This document shows, in pieces, positions 18,142 to 24,838 of a stretch of DNA of 64,000 nucleotides. Made by a program: the position numbers and the translations under genes. Each line of letters starts with the position of its first letter. The stretch's first letter is position 1. The notes under the pieces are model-generated. The model searched no databases. It was not told the origin of the DNA and worked only from the letters and a program-made list of their open reading frames with translations. The stretch is from positions 7,376-71,375 of the forward strand of contig DBXX01000016.1 of assembly GCA_002309675.1 (NCBI GenBank). The letters are read 5' to 3'. Source of the DNA: Lachnospiraceae bacterium UBA1201 (GTDB lineage Bacteria; Bacillota; Clostridia; Lachnospirales; Lachnospiraceae).

Positions 18142-19203
18142 TTATTCATAGTAGGCGTAATATACGACCTTTCCATCCTCCACATAGACGAGGATCATGT
18201 TTTCCACGATTCCCTTTTCGATATCGGCTTGCGTCCGACCCGGGTGATCCTTCGGATAGGACATACCGATACCGATTCGCAGATAACGAAGCCCATTGTC
18301 CGTGCTCTGTCTGAGGTGGATATACGTCTCATACCCCTCAGGCGGCATATAAGGCTTAAAGGATTTTGTCTCCTGATCATACCTGCCGATCGCCAGATGC
18401 TGTTTCAGCGAATTAGCATCGATATCCTCGTAGGACAGGCGGACATAGAAGAACTCCATCACGCAGAATTCCCGGGTCTTATCTCCTTCCGGTTCTCCAT
18501 AGGCTATACCCGTAACCTCCGGATCAATGCCCAGATAATGTCCATCCAGCAGGATCGGGGCATTATCTGCCATATTATCGATCTTAATATCCGCGATCGG
18601 AGTATTCACCGTAAACTTCATCGTTTCGATGTAGGCGGAATTCTCACTGTCATAACGATAGCGGACCGGAACTTCAAAAGTCAGTCCCTCACCAGGCACC
18701 TTCTGTTCCTCTTTTGAAATAAAAACCAAAGCAACCTTATAGAATACCTGATCATCCCCGGGACGCTCGATCCACTGGAAAACCTTCGATGGATGGGTAT
18801 AATTCGTCCCGCTGTCCTTATCATAATACTTGGATTTTCCGGTGTGATCGGAGATGTAGTAACCGGGCTTATCAAATTGCAGATAATAGGTCGAATAATA
18901 GCGATCTCCGACCTTCGCATGATCGATCATCGCGAAGTAATAATCCGGTGTATCCATCTTCGGAAACTCCGTCGCCGGTTCGGTGGGCGGTTCAGTGGTC
19001 GTTTCGGCGATGGTCGTCGATACCTCCGTTGTAGGTTCCGCTGTCGTAGGCTCCACCGTCGTTTCCGGGACAGTCCATGCATCCACACTCTCTTCGGACG
19101 TAGCCTGAGTTTCGTTGTTGTTCCCTTTACCGCAGCCTGTCAGGGCTCCGATCGCCAAAAGCAGGCACACTACTGCTAATAGCTTTCTGATACGTTTTGT
19201 CAT
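18142..19203 (-). CDS. Lipoprotein with Thr/Glu/Pro linker, unknown function
   Basis: 353 residues. The lipobox LTGC near residue 24 follows a basic, hydrophobic signal. Residues 40-85 are a low-complexity Thr/Glu/Pro stalk (TEPTTAEPTTEVSTT), then a compact domain of about 260 residues with no motif I recognise. This is a typical layout for a surface lipoprotein held away from the membrane. Start supported by AAGGAAGG. The neighbours are an ABC-2 pair upstream and an FtsX remnant downstream; a functional link is not shown. Confidence 0.72.
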   Translation of the reverse strand: MTKRIRKLLAVVCLLLAIGALTGCGKGNNNETQATSEESVDAWTVPETTVEPTTAEPTTEVSTTIAETTTEPPTEPATEFPKMDTPDYYFAMIDHAKVGDRYYSTYYLQFDKPGYYISDHTGKSKYYDKDSGTNYTHPSKVFQWIERPGDDQVFYKVALVFISKEEQKVPGEGLTFEVPVRYRYDSENSAYIETMKFTVNTPIADIKIDNMADNAPILLDGHYLGIDPEVTGIAYGEPEGDKTREFCVMEFFYVRLSYEDIDANSLKQHLAIGRYDQETKSFKPYMPPEGYETYIHLRQSTDNGLRYLRIGIGMSYPKDHPGRTQADIEKGIVENMILVYVEDGKVVYYAYYE

Positions 19204-19287
19204 ATTCCTTCCTTATCCCTTTCTCAATCGGCATTTACGCCGTTGTAGTTTCTCATCCCCTATCTTACCATAAATGCCACCTATTTT

Positions 19288-20079
19288 CTACACCAGTTCT
19301 TTCTTCTGATAGCGCACCAATGTCATCAGGATCAGCACTGCAAACAGCGCCAGACTGATGACAACAAAGATCGGCCGGATCTCGGAATTCGTGATCACAC
19401 CACGCGAGTCTGCGAGCGTAAACACGGAAATATATTTAAATCCTTCCACCGAACTTCCCATCTCGGATATCACGTTCAGAATATACGCGGCAAATACCAT
19501 GCCGATGCTGATCCCCAGCATTTTCTTCGTCTTATGGGTAAATGTGGATATGAACAAGCCCAGCGAAAACAGCACAATGGACGGAAATACGGGGGTAATG
19601 CTTAACAGCAGGAGTTGTACATTGTCCGGGGTCTCCGAGATATTCAGTGCGACCATATTGAACACTCCGAGGAGGATGATCATAGACAGGATGTAGAACA
19701 TCGAAACGAGGATCTTATCCGTTACGACCCTACGTCTGGAGATCGGCAGCGCTGCCAGGTATTCGATCGTTTTCTCGCTCTCTTCTTTCAGAAGGATGTT
19801 CGAGCCGAGCAAACAGCTGTAGATTCCGACGATCAGGTACAGGAACACGAAACCCTCCGACTTCAGCCATCCGAACGCAGTGTCCAGACTCGCGATGTCC
19901 ATGTTAAATGCCTTCAAGATCTCCGGGGGAAATGCTTTCAACATCTCGTCTACTTTGCTTCCGTTTTCATCGTTAATGATCGACGGATAAACCATGAAGA
20001 TCAGCAGTAAGAGCACCAGCATGATCCCGGTCCAGATGAGAAAGCCCTTCAGATTTACTTTTAATTCACGTTTGATCAT
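19288..20079 (-). CDS. ABC-2 type transporter permease
   Basis: 263 residues from the ATG at 20079, one base after the TAA of the ATPase gene; a longer frame into the ATPase gene is rejected. Six hydrophobic helices: one near the start, a pair of long loops with DTAFGWLKSEGF, then five in the last 170 residues. The pattern with EESEKTIEYLAALPISRRRVVTDK is that of ABC-2 permeases (Nat/YhaP-like export systems). It works with the ATPase upstream. The substrate cannot be read from the sequence. Confidence 0.85.
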   Translation of the reverse strand: MIKRELKVNLKGFLIWTGIMLVLLLLIFMVYPSIINDENGSKVDEMLKAFPPEILKAFNMDIASLDTAFGWLKSEGFVFLYLIVGIYSCLLGSNILLKEESEKTIEYLAALPISRRRVVTDKILVSMFYILSMIILLGVFNMVALNISETPDNVQLLLLSITPVFPSIVLFSLGLFISTFTHKTKKMLGISIGMVFAAYILNVISEMGSSVEGFKYISVFTLADSRGVITNSEIRPIFVVISLALFAVLILMTLVRYQKKELV

Positions 20080-20080
20080 C

Positions 20081-20980
20081 TTAGCGCTCCTCCGTGTAAT
20101 AGTGCATGAACATTTCTTCGAGTGTCGCTTCTTCAATGAGGATCTTATCGATGCGGTGGTTCGACAGTTTTTTGATCAATGTATCATCCGGCAGTACATT
20201 TGCGAACCGCACGGAATGATCTTCTTTCGAAAGCACTTTTACGCCCAGATCCGATACGAGCGCATCGATGTCATCGGTTTCGACCGTAACAAACTTCAAC
20301 TGCTTATCGCTGATCTCGTCGACCGGACCGGCTTTTATGAGTTCTCCGCCGCGGATGATTCCGACACGGTCACAGATTCGCGAGACCTCGCTCAAAATAT
20401 GCGTGGAATAAAAGACCGTGTTGCCTTTTTCACGTTCTTCTTTCAACAGTTCATAAAAAACGTTCTGCATGATGGGATCCAGACCGCTCGTCGGCTCATC
20501 CATGATGATGAGCTCCGGCCCGTGCATCAGCGCCAATATGATCCCGACTTTCTTCAGATTTCCCAGAGAAAGATCTTCGATCTTCTTCGACTCATCAAGT
20601 TTCAGTCGCTCGACCAACTCTTTTCTTCTCTCATGGATCCCGGCTGCACGCTCGTATTTTCCGTAAAAACTCTCGTGATGATCGAATATCCCTTTTACGG
20701 TAAGGTCATCGTATAAGAAGACCTCACTCGGCAGATAGCCGATCCTGCTTTTCGCCTCTATATCATCCCGGTCCAGTTCTTTTCCGTGAAACAAGACTGA
20801 GCCCGAATCTTTATTGATCAGATTCATGATCGAACGGATCGTCGTAGATTTACCGGCTCCGTTCGGCCCGATGAAGCCGAATATCTCCCCGCACTCTAAT
20901 TTCAGCGAAAGGTTCTCGACTCCCTTCACCTTACCATAGTATTTGGTAAGGTTTTTGATCTCCAAAATCGTTTCACCCAT
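20081..20980 (-). CDS. ABC-2 type transporter ATP-binding protein
   Basis: 299 residues from the ATG at 20980, with AGGAGAAG upstream. Walker A GPNGAGKST, a diverged signature LSLGNLKKV, Walker B LIIMDEPTSGLDP and the H-loop STHIL are present, plus a C-terminal extension of about 80 residues ending EEATLEEMFMHYY, typical of NatA/CcmA-like drug or sodium export ATPases. The partner permease begins one base after its stop. Confidence 0.93.
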   Translation of the reverse strand: MGETILEIKNLTKYYGKVKGVENLSLKLECGEIFGFIGPNGAGKSTTIRSIMNLINKDSGSVLFHGKELDRDDIEAKSRIGYLPSEVFLYDDLTVKGIFDHHESFYGKYERAAGIHERRKELVERLKLDESKKIEDLSLGNLKKVGIILALMHGPELIIMDEPTSGLDPIMQNVFYELLKEEREKGNTVFYSTHILSEVSRICDRVGIIRGGELIKAGPVDEISDKQLKFVTVETDDIDALVSDLGVKVLSKEDHSVRFANVLPDDTLIKKLSNHRIDKILIEEATLEEMFMHYYTEER

Positions 20981-21063
20981 ACTTCTTCTCCTATTTGGTC
21001 TTTCTTCGACCTGTTCGCCCGCGGTCACCCCCGATTCCGCTTAGCATCCTAAGCCACGCACGC

Positions 21064-21525
21064 CTATCGCAGCGACATCACATAGATCTGGCAAGGGTTC
21101 AGTTCATCCCATAAGGTCGGAAGCATTTCGAACTCCTTAAAACCAAGCGCTCTGTAAAACAGGTTCGTCCTGTCATAGTCCTCATACAGTCCCATTTGAA
21201 CCGTCTTCACCTGCATGAAGGAATACCCTCCGTCTACGGCTACCTCCTTCGCCCTCTGGAACATCGCCTTTCCGATTCCTGCCCTGTGATAGTCCATGAG
21301 CACGCCCATCACGTGGATCTCCATAGTATCCCTTCCCGTTTCTTTCAGACATAAAAAGCCAACCGGTTTTCCTTCGTCAAAGGCTGCGATCAAAGGAAGT
21401 CCGGCGCTCTCTTTTATATAGTTTTCGCGTGTCTCGCTGACCCCGAACCAATCGGGCAATGCTTCCAAAACCAGACGCGTGATCTGTTGTTTTTCATTTC
21501 CATCGTCTACTACTCTGATATCCAT
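21064..21525 (-). CDS. GNAT family N-acetyltransferase
   Basis: 153 residues from the ATG at 21525, preceded by AAAGGAAAA. The acetyl-CoA motif A reads VLMDYHRAGIGKAMFQRA and the later segment LFYRALGFKEFE is typical of the fold. Motif use is close to small GNATs that modify antibiotics or metabolites, but the acceptor is unknown. It ends 110 bases before the ABC-2 ATPase start. Confidence 0.85.
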   Translation of the reverse strand: MDIRVVDDGNEKQQITRLVLEALPDWFGVSETRENYIKESAGLPLIAAFDEGKPVGFLCLKETGRDTMEIHVMGVLMDYHRAGIGKAMFQRAKEVAVDGGYSFMQVKTVQMGLYEDYDRTNLFYRALGFKEFEMLPTLWDELNPCQIYVMSLR

Positions 21526-21705
21526 AGTTTTCCTTTCCCAACTCTCTGCCGTTATCATCGGTAAAATGGCCACACGATCGTAAATTCCGCCGTGAACAGC
21601 CGACACCCATCCGCCCGAAATACATTATTCAACCCACTAAAAATGTAGCATTTTCGGTACTATATGTCAACCGGATAATCGGTTTCTAAAGGCTTCATCT
21701 GCCCT

Positions 21706-21743
21706 GAAAAAAAGCGAAAGGCTGCCGGAGCACGGCAGCCTTT
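21706..21743 (-). terminator. Rho-independent terminator of the MarR gene
   Basis: On the minus strand AAAGGCTGCCG pairs perfectly with CGGCAGCCTTT around a five-base loop, followed by CGCTTTTTTTC. Confidence 0.9.
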
Positions 21744-21768
21744 CTTGTATCGCAAAACAAGCGAAATA

Positions 21769-22356
21769 TTATTCTGTTCCGAGCAGTTTATCCAGCAGAT
21801 CAGAAAGCGTCTGCTTCTCATCTTCGGTCAGGCGACCGAAGAGTTCATCCAGGAAGGAATCTCTCTCCGAGCGGATCTCTTCCGCGCGGACAGCGCCCAT
21901 TTCTGTAAGCTTCAGTAAGGTAGCGCGCTTATCGTTTTCGTCGATAACGCGAACCAGGTATCCGTCGTCCTCCAGACGGCTGACAACTTCCGACGCCGAG
22001 GATGCGTTGATGCCGGCTGCCGCCGCCAGATCCTTCTGGCGAATGCCTTCCGGATATTCGCTGATGATGGTCAGCAAACGCTCACGGCTCATGCCTCTGC
22101 CCATCGGGCCGGCAGGTCCCTTTCCGAAACCGGGACGACCGCAGCCGGGCTTTCCGCCCATACCGAACGGCGGCTGAAAAGGTGCCCTACCCGGACCTCC
22201 GAGGCCGGGTTTACCACCCATGCCTCCAAAGCCGGGCTGACCACCCATGCCAAAAGGCGGGCGGAACGGCGTCTGACCGCTCTCTTTCATCTTCATCATA
22301 CCAAGTACTTTGGGTAAACTCATCATTTTTCTGAAAAGATCTCTGTTACTTACCAT
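21769..22356 (-). CDS. MarR family transcriptional regulator with Gly/Pro/Phe-rich N-terminal segment
   Basis: 195 residues. Residues 28-90 are low-complexity repeats (PFRPPFGMGGQPGFGG and PFQPPFGMGGKPGCGRPG). Residues 91-160 form a winged helix with RQKDLAAAAGINASSASEVV as recognition region and RVIDENDKRATLLKLTEMG as wing, typical of MarR. A helical dimer segment ends the protein. MarR proteins bind palindromic operators and usually repress themselves until a ligand binds. Here two operator-like repeats cover the promoter (22385-22425). The gene has its own promoter and terminator, with no co-transcribed target. The N-terminal repeats are unusual for the family. Confidence 0.85.
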   Translation of the reverse strand: MVSNRDLFRKMMSLPKVLGMMKMKESGQTPFRPPFGMGGQPGFGGMGGKPGLGGPGRAPFQPPFGMGGKPGCGRPGFGKGPAGPMGRGMSRERLLTIISEYPEGIRQKDLAAAAGINASSASEVVSRLEDDGYLVRVIDENDKRATLLKLTEMGAVRAEEIRSERDSFLDELFGRLTEDEKQTLSDLLDKLLGTE

Positions 22357-22384
22357 TTTTTTCTCTCCTTTTCTTATGTGTATT

Positions 22385-22403
22385 ACTTCGGTTCCGAACT
22401 AAT
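22385..22403. promoter_or_regulatory. Operator-like repeat, copy 1 (downstream of the -10)
   Basis: ACTTCGGTTCCGAACTAAT, 19 bases, containing the near-palindrome TTCGGTTCCGAA. An identical copy lies 22 bases away, two helical turns. Sits just downstream of the MarR -10 box. Probable autoregulatory site; binding is inferred. Confidence 0.75.
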
Positions 22404-22430
22404 TATACTTCGGTTCCGAACTAATGTCAA
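22402..22430 (-). promoter_or_regulatory. Promoter of the MarR gene
   Basis: TTGACA (22425-22430) and TATAAT (22402-22407), 17-base spacer, both consensus. The spacer is occupied by operator copy 2. Confidence 0.9.
22407..22425. promoter_or_regulatory. Operator-like repeat, copy 2 (between -35 and -10)
   Basis: Exact repeat of ACTTCGGTTCCGAACTAAT lying in the promoter spacer. A protein bound here would block RNA polymerase directly. Confidence 0.75.
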
Positions 22431-22473
22431 GAGGTTTTTCAAATAAAATTTTAAGTTTCTTTCTGTTCCTCGA

Positions 22474-22509
22474 AAAAAAACCGGGAAGCCTCATTGCGAA
22501 GGCTTCCCG
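22474..22509 (-). terminator. Rho-independent terminator of the riboswitch transcription unit
   Basis: CGGGAAGCC pairs perfectly with GGCTTCCCG on the minus strand and is followed by eight Ts. It closes the unit that starts at the promoter 22856-22884 and isolates it from the MarR gene downstream. Confidence 0.9.
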
Positions 22510-22535
22510 AAGCAGTCATAAAGAATTTTAGAAAC

Positions 22536-22579
22536 GCAAATGCCCCGTTAAACTAGGGGAAAGTTAACGGAGCACTTGC
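22536..22579. repeat. Long imperfect inverted repeat inside the riboswitch unit
   Basis: gcaaatgccccgttaa faces ttaacggagcacttgc around a 12-base loop, giving 14 pairs with two mismatches. It lacks a T run on either strand and does not look like a terminator. On the minus strand it would be the main folded element of the read-through RNA. Confidence 0.75.
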
Positions 22580-22598
22580 ATGTGTAAATAAGGAAGGG

Positions 22599-22757
22599 AT
22601 GTATACAAAAAAAGTCAGTAAACGATTTCAGGTTGAAGATCCGGTATTGACCGCATGTTACAGGCATTTTTTCGGGCCTGTATCGGAAGAAGAAAATGGG
22701 ATAAAAAAAACTCCCCGGCTAAATTCCGTGGAGACAAAAACATACAAAAATAAATGA
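22599..22757 (+). CDS. Possible small protein, 52 residues, antisense to the riboswitch unit
   Basis: An ATG preceded by AAGGAAGGG opens a frame starting MYTKKVSKRFQVEDPVLTAC and ending YKNK. The ribosome site is strong but very close to the ATG, and I see no good plus-strand promoter. The frame covers the riboswitch terminator on the other strand and ends inside the aptamer, so part of it must be chance. No family recognised; kept only as a possibility. Confidence 0.2.
   Translation: MYTKKVSKRFQVEDPVLTACYRHFFGPVSEEENGIKKTPRLNSVETKTYKNK
22702..22733 (-). terminator. Expression-platform terminator of the c-di-GMP-I riboswitch
   Basis: On the minus strand CTCCACGG pairs with CCGGGGAG (one mismatch) around a short loop and is followed by eight Ts, about 20 bases after the aptamer. 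The position fits a transcription-termination switch. Confidence 0.85.
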
Positions 22758-22834
22758 TAGCAGCTGGCTGTCCACTTCACATGGACCCTATAGCTTTGCG
22801 TCCTTATCTTACGATAAGTTTGCCCCACATATCT
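22752..22834 (-). ncRNA. Cyclic di-GMP-I (GEMM) riboswitch aptamer
   Basis: The minus strand shows the GEMM landmarks in order: GGGGCAAAC, a hairpin CTTATC-GTAA-GATAAG capped by a GNRA loop, the invariant GGACGCAAAGC, TATAGGG, a second hairpin TCCA/TGGA, and CAGCCAGCTGC. These are the conserved binding-pocket and tetraloop-receptor parts of the c-di-GMP-I class. It is followed by its own terminator. Unlike usual members, no convincing protein gene lies downstream before the second terminator at 22474-22509. Confidence 0.92.
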
Positions 22835-22855
22835 TCTTCAATTTTCAACAACTTG

Positions 22856-22884
22856 ATTATACCAAGCATATTTCGTCTTGTCAA
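22856..22884 (-). promoter_or_regulatory. Promoter of the c-di-GMP-I riboswitch unit
   Basis: Consensus TTGACA (22879-22884) and TATAAT (22856-22861) with a 17-base spacer, between the end of radA and the aptamer. It shows that the riboswitch is transcribed independently of radA. Confidence 0.92.
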
Positions 22885-22914
22885 TAGGTTTTTTCAAAAT
22901 TTTTTAGAAAAATT

Positions 22915-24318
22915 TTAGATTTCCGTTTTTGCGGGTTTTGAAGCGAATTCTTTGAGCTTTCGATAGACATCACCCACGTGTTCGATCCCGATACATGTAA
23001 CGTTTTTGGGGATCTGCAGCTGTTTTACGGCAACGGCCGGAAGCATGCAGAGCGAGAAGCCGAGCTTTGCGGCTTCGTTCAAACGCTGCTGCGCCATAGA
23101 GACCTGGCGCACCTCACCCGTCAGACCTACTTCGCCGAATACGAGCAGATTTTCCGGAATGACCAGATCACGGTAACTGGAGATCAATGCAGTCAGAATG
23201 CCCAGATCCAACGACGGCTCTGCGATGCGCATACCGCCGGCGATATTGATGTACACGTCGTACTCATACATAGGCAGATTCAGTTTCTTCTCGAGCACCG
23301 CGGTCAAAAGCTGCACGCGGTTCGGATCCGCTCCTGTCGTATTACGACGGGGCAGGTTCAAATTCGTGCGCGCAACGAGCGCCTGGATCTCCAAAAGAAC
23401 CGGACGCGTGCCTTCCATGGCACAGGTCACTACCGAACCGGGAGCCTCCACAGGACGCCCCTTAAGCATATACTCCGACGGATTTGCAACGGGAACCAGA
23501 CCGGTCTCCTGCATTTCGAAGACACCGATCTCATTTGTCGAACCGAAACGATTTTTCACAGCGCGAAGCAGACGATAGGCCACGCTCCGCTCCCCTTCAA
23601 AATATAGAACAGTATCCACCATATGCTCGAGAACGCGAGGTCCCGCGACCACGCCTTCCTTCGTCACATGACCGACCAGGAAGATCGGGATTCCGAGGCC
23701 CTTACTGAGCATCAAAAATACGTTTGTCGCCTCACGCACCTGCGTTACACTGCCCGGTGAGGAAGGAACTTCCTCATGAAACATGGTCTGAATGGAGTCT
23801 ATGATGACGATATCCGGGTTTTCCGAGCGAATGGTATCTTCGATAGGGCGCAGGTTCGTCTCGCAGTATAAAAGCATGGTATCGGAAAATGCACCCATAC
23901 GGTCCGCGCGCATGCGGATCTGCTTCGCACTCTCCTCACCGGAAATATACAAGACGCGCTTACCGTCGGAAGCCAGGTTCCGGCACATCTGCAAAAGGAT
24001 CGTGGACTTTCCGATACCGGGATCACCCCCGACTAAAACCAGCGATCCGGGTACGATACCGCCGCCCAGGACACGGTCCAGCTCACTGATATGCGTGGAG
24101 ATACGGGCATGCTCCGCCGTGGAAACCTCATTGATCGCCACCGGTTTCACAGGATCCAGGACCGGGCGGGAAATGCTTCCCTTCCCGGAACTCTTCGGTG
24201 CCTTCGGTTCCTCAACGAAACTGTTCCACTCTTTGCATGCCGGACACTGTCCGAGCCATTTGCTGCTTTCATATCCGCATTCCTTACAGAAGAATGCGAC
24301 GTCCTTTGCTTTCGCCAT
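22915..24318 (-). CDS. radA: DNA repair protein RadA (Sms)
   Basis: 467 residues from the ATG at 24318 (GGGGAG upstream). An N-terminal four-cysteine zinc finger (CKECGYESSKWLGQCPAC), a RecA-like ATPase with Walker A GGDPGIGKST, the RadA-specific KNRFG motif at about residue 255, and a C-terminal Lon protease-like domain (GGMRIAEPSLDLGILTAL) without the catalytic pair. RadA is a branch-migration helicase acting with RecA in recombinational repair. It often lies close to clpC in Bacillota, as here. Confidence 0.97.
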   Translation of the reverse strand: MAKAKDVAFFCKECGYESSKWLGQCPACKEWNSFVEEPKAPKSSGKGSISRPVLDPVKPVAINEVSTAEHARISTHISELDRVLGGGIVPGSLVLVGGDPGIGKSTILLQMCRNLASDGKRVLYISGEESAKQIRMRADRMGAFSDTMLLYCETNLRPIEDTIRSENPDIVIIDSIQTMFHEEVPSSPGSVTQVREATNVFLMLSKGLGIPIFLVGHVTKEGVVAGPRVLEHMVDTVLYFEGERSVAYRLLRAVKNRFGSTNEIGVFEMQETGLVPVANPSEYMLKGRPVEAPGSVVTCAMEGTRPVLLEIQALVARTNLNLPRRNTTGADPNRVQLLTAVLEKKLNLPMYEYDVYINIAGGMRIAEPSLDLGILTALISSYRDLVIPENLLVFGEVGLTGEVRQVSMAQQRLNEAAKLGFSLCMLPAVAVKQLQIPKNVTCIGIEHVGDVYRKLKEFASKPAKTEI

Positions 24319-24358
24319 TTGAACTCCCCAAAATGTCAGATCTCGCACAAAACCATGC

Positions 24359-24387
24359 GCGGATCATTCTTTTAACGAATGATCCGC
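24359..24387 (-). terminator. Perfect hairpin between the conserved unknown gene and radA
   Basis: GCGGATCATTC pairs perfectly with GAATGATCCGC around a seven-base A/T loop. It is followed on the minus strand by GCATGGTTTTGTGC. The T run is poor, so termination is likely but not certain. Confidence 0.55.
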
Positions 24388-24403
24388 CGCATAGAGAGCG
24401 ATA

Positions 24404-24820
24404 TTATTCATGCTTCTTGATCGTTACTTCGACCGGCTTTTCCTGCTCCAATTCGATATTGAGCGCAAGCTTTCCTCCGAGGTTGGTGCGCAGCAGATCT
24501 ACCTGCTTATTGTCCAGATATACCTCGTAGTCTGTCTCATCCTCGAGCATCACGATGACCTGTGCGGTCTTCGGACCCTCGACTGTGAAACTAACGCCGT
24601 CTTTTGTGGTCGTGTAATCAAACACGGACGTACCCGGAACCGACTCGTACGCAAACAATCCGTTGCGCTCCAGCTTCGTGATCTCTTCGAAGGTCTTTAC
24701 CTTGAAAATATCTCCGCCAAAGGAAAAGCCGTCCAGCTTTGCCTTCTGTGCGAGGGTATAGTCCCCGAAGCAAAGTTTTCCGTCTGCCTGCTGCTTGATC
24801 AATTCTTTTACGACTGCCAT
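24404..24820 (-). CDS. Conserved protein of unknown function between clpC and radA
   Basis: 138 residues, no signal peptide or membrane helix. It begins MAVVKELIKQQADGKLCFGD and contains FEEITKLERNGLFAYESVPG, features I associate with an uncharacterised Lachnospiraceae protein found next to clpC; it is sometimes labelled endosialidase-like, for which I see no support. The second half is strand-rich. Site AGGAGG seven bases from the start. It lies 18 bases after clpC, so it is probably the last gene of that operon. Confidence 0.65.
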   Translation of the reverse strand: MAVVKELIKQQADGKLCFGDYTLAQKAKLDGFSFGGDIFKVKTFEEITKLERNGLFAYESVPGTSVFDYTTTKDGVSFTVEGPKTAQVIVMLEDETDYEVYLDNKQVDLLRTNLGGKLALNIELEQEKPVEVTIKKHE

Positions 24821-24838
24821 TTTGTTGCCTCCTGCATG

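Noticed and set aside
22560..22660. Minus-strand frame of about 40 codons in the riboswitch read-through region
   Set aside because: No ribosome site before its ATG and a phenylalanine- and cysteine-rich composition from a T-rich stretch; not supported as a gene.
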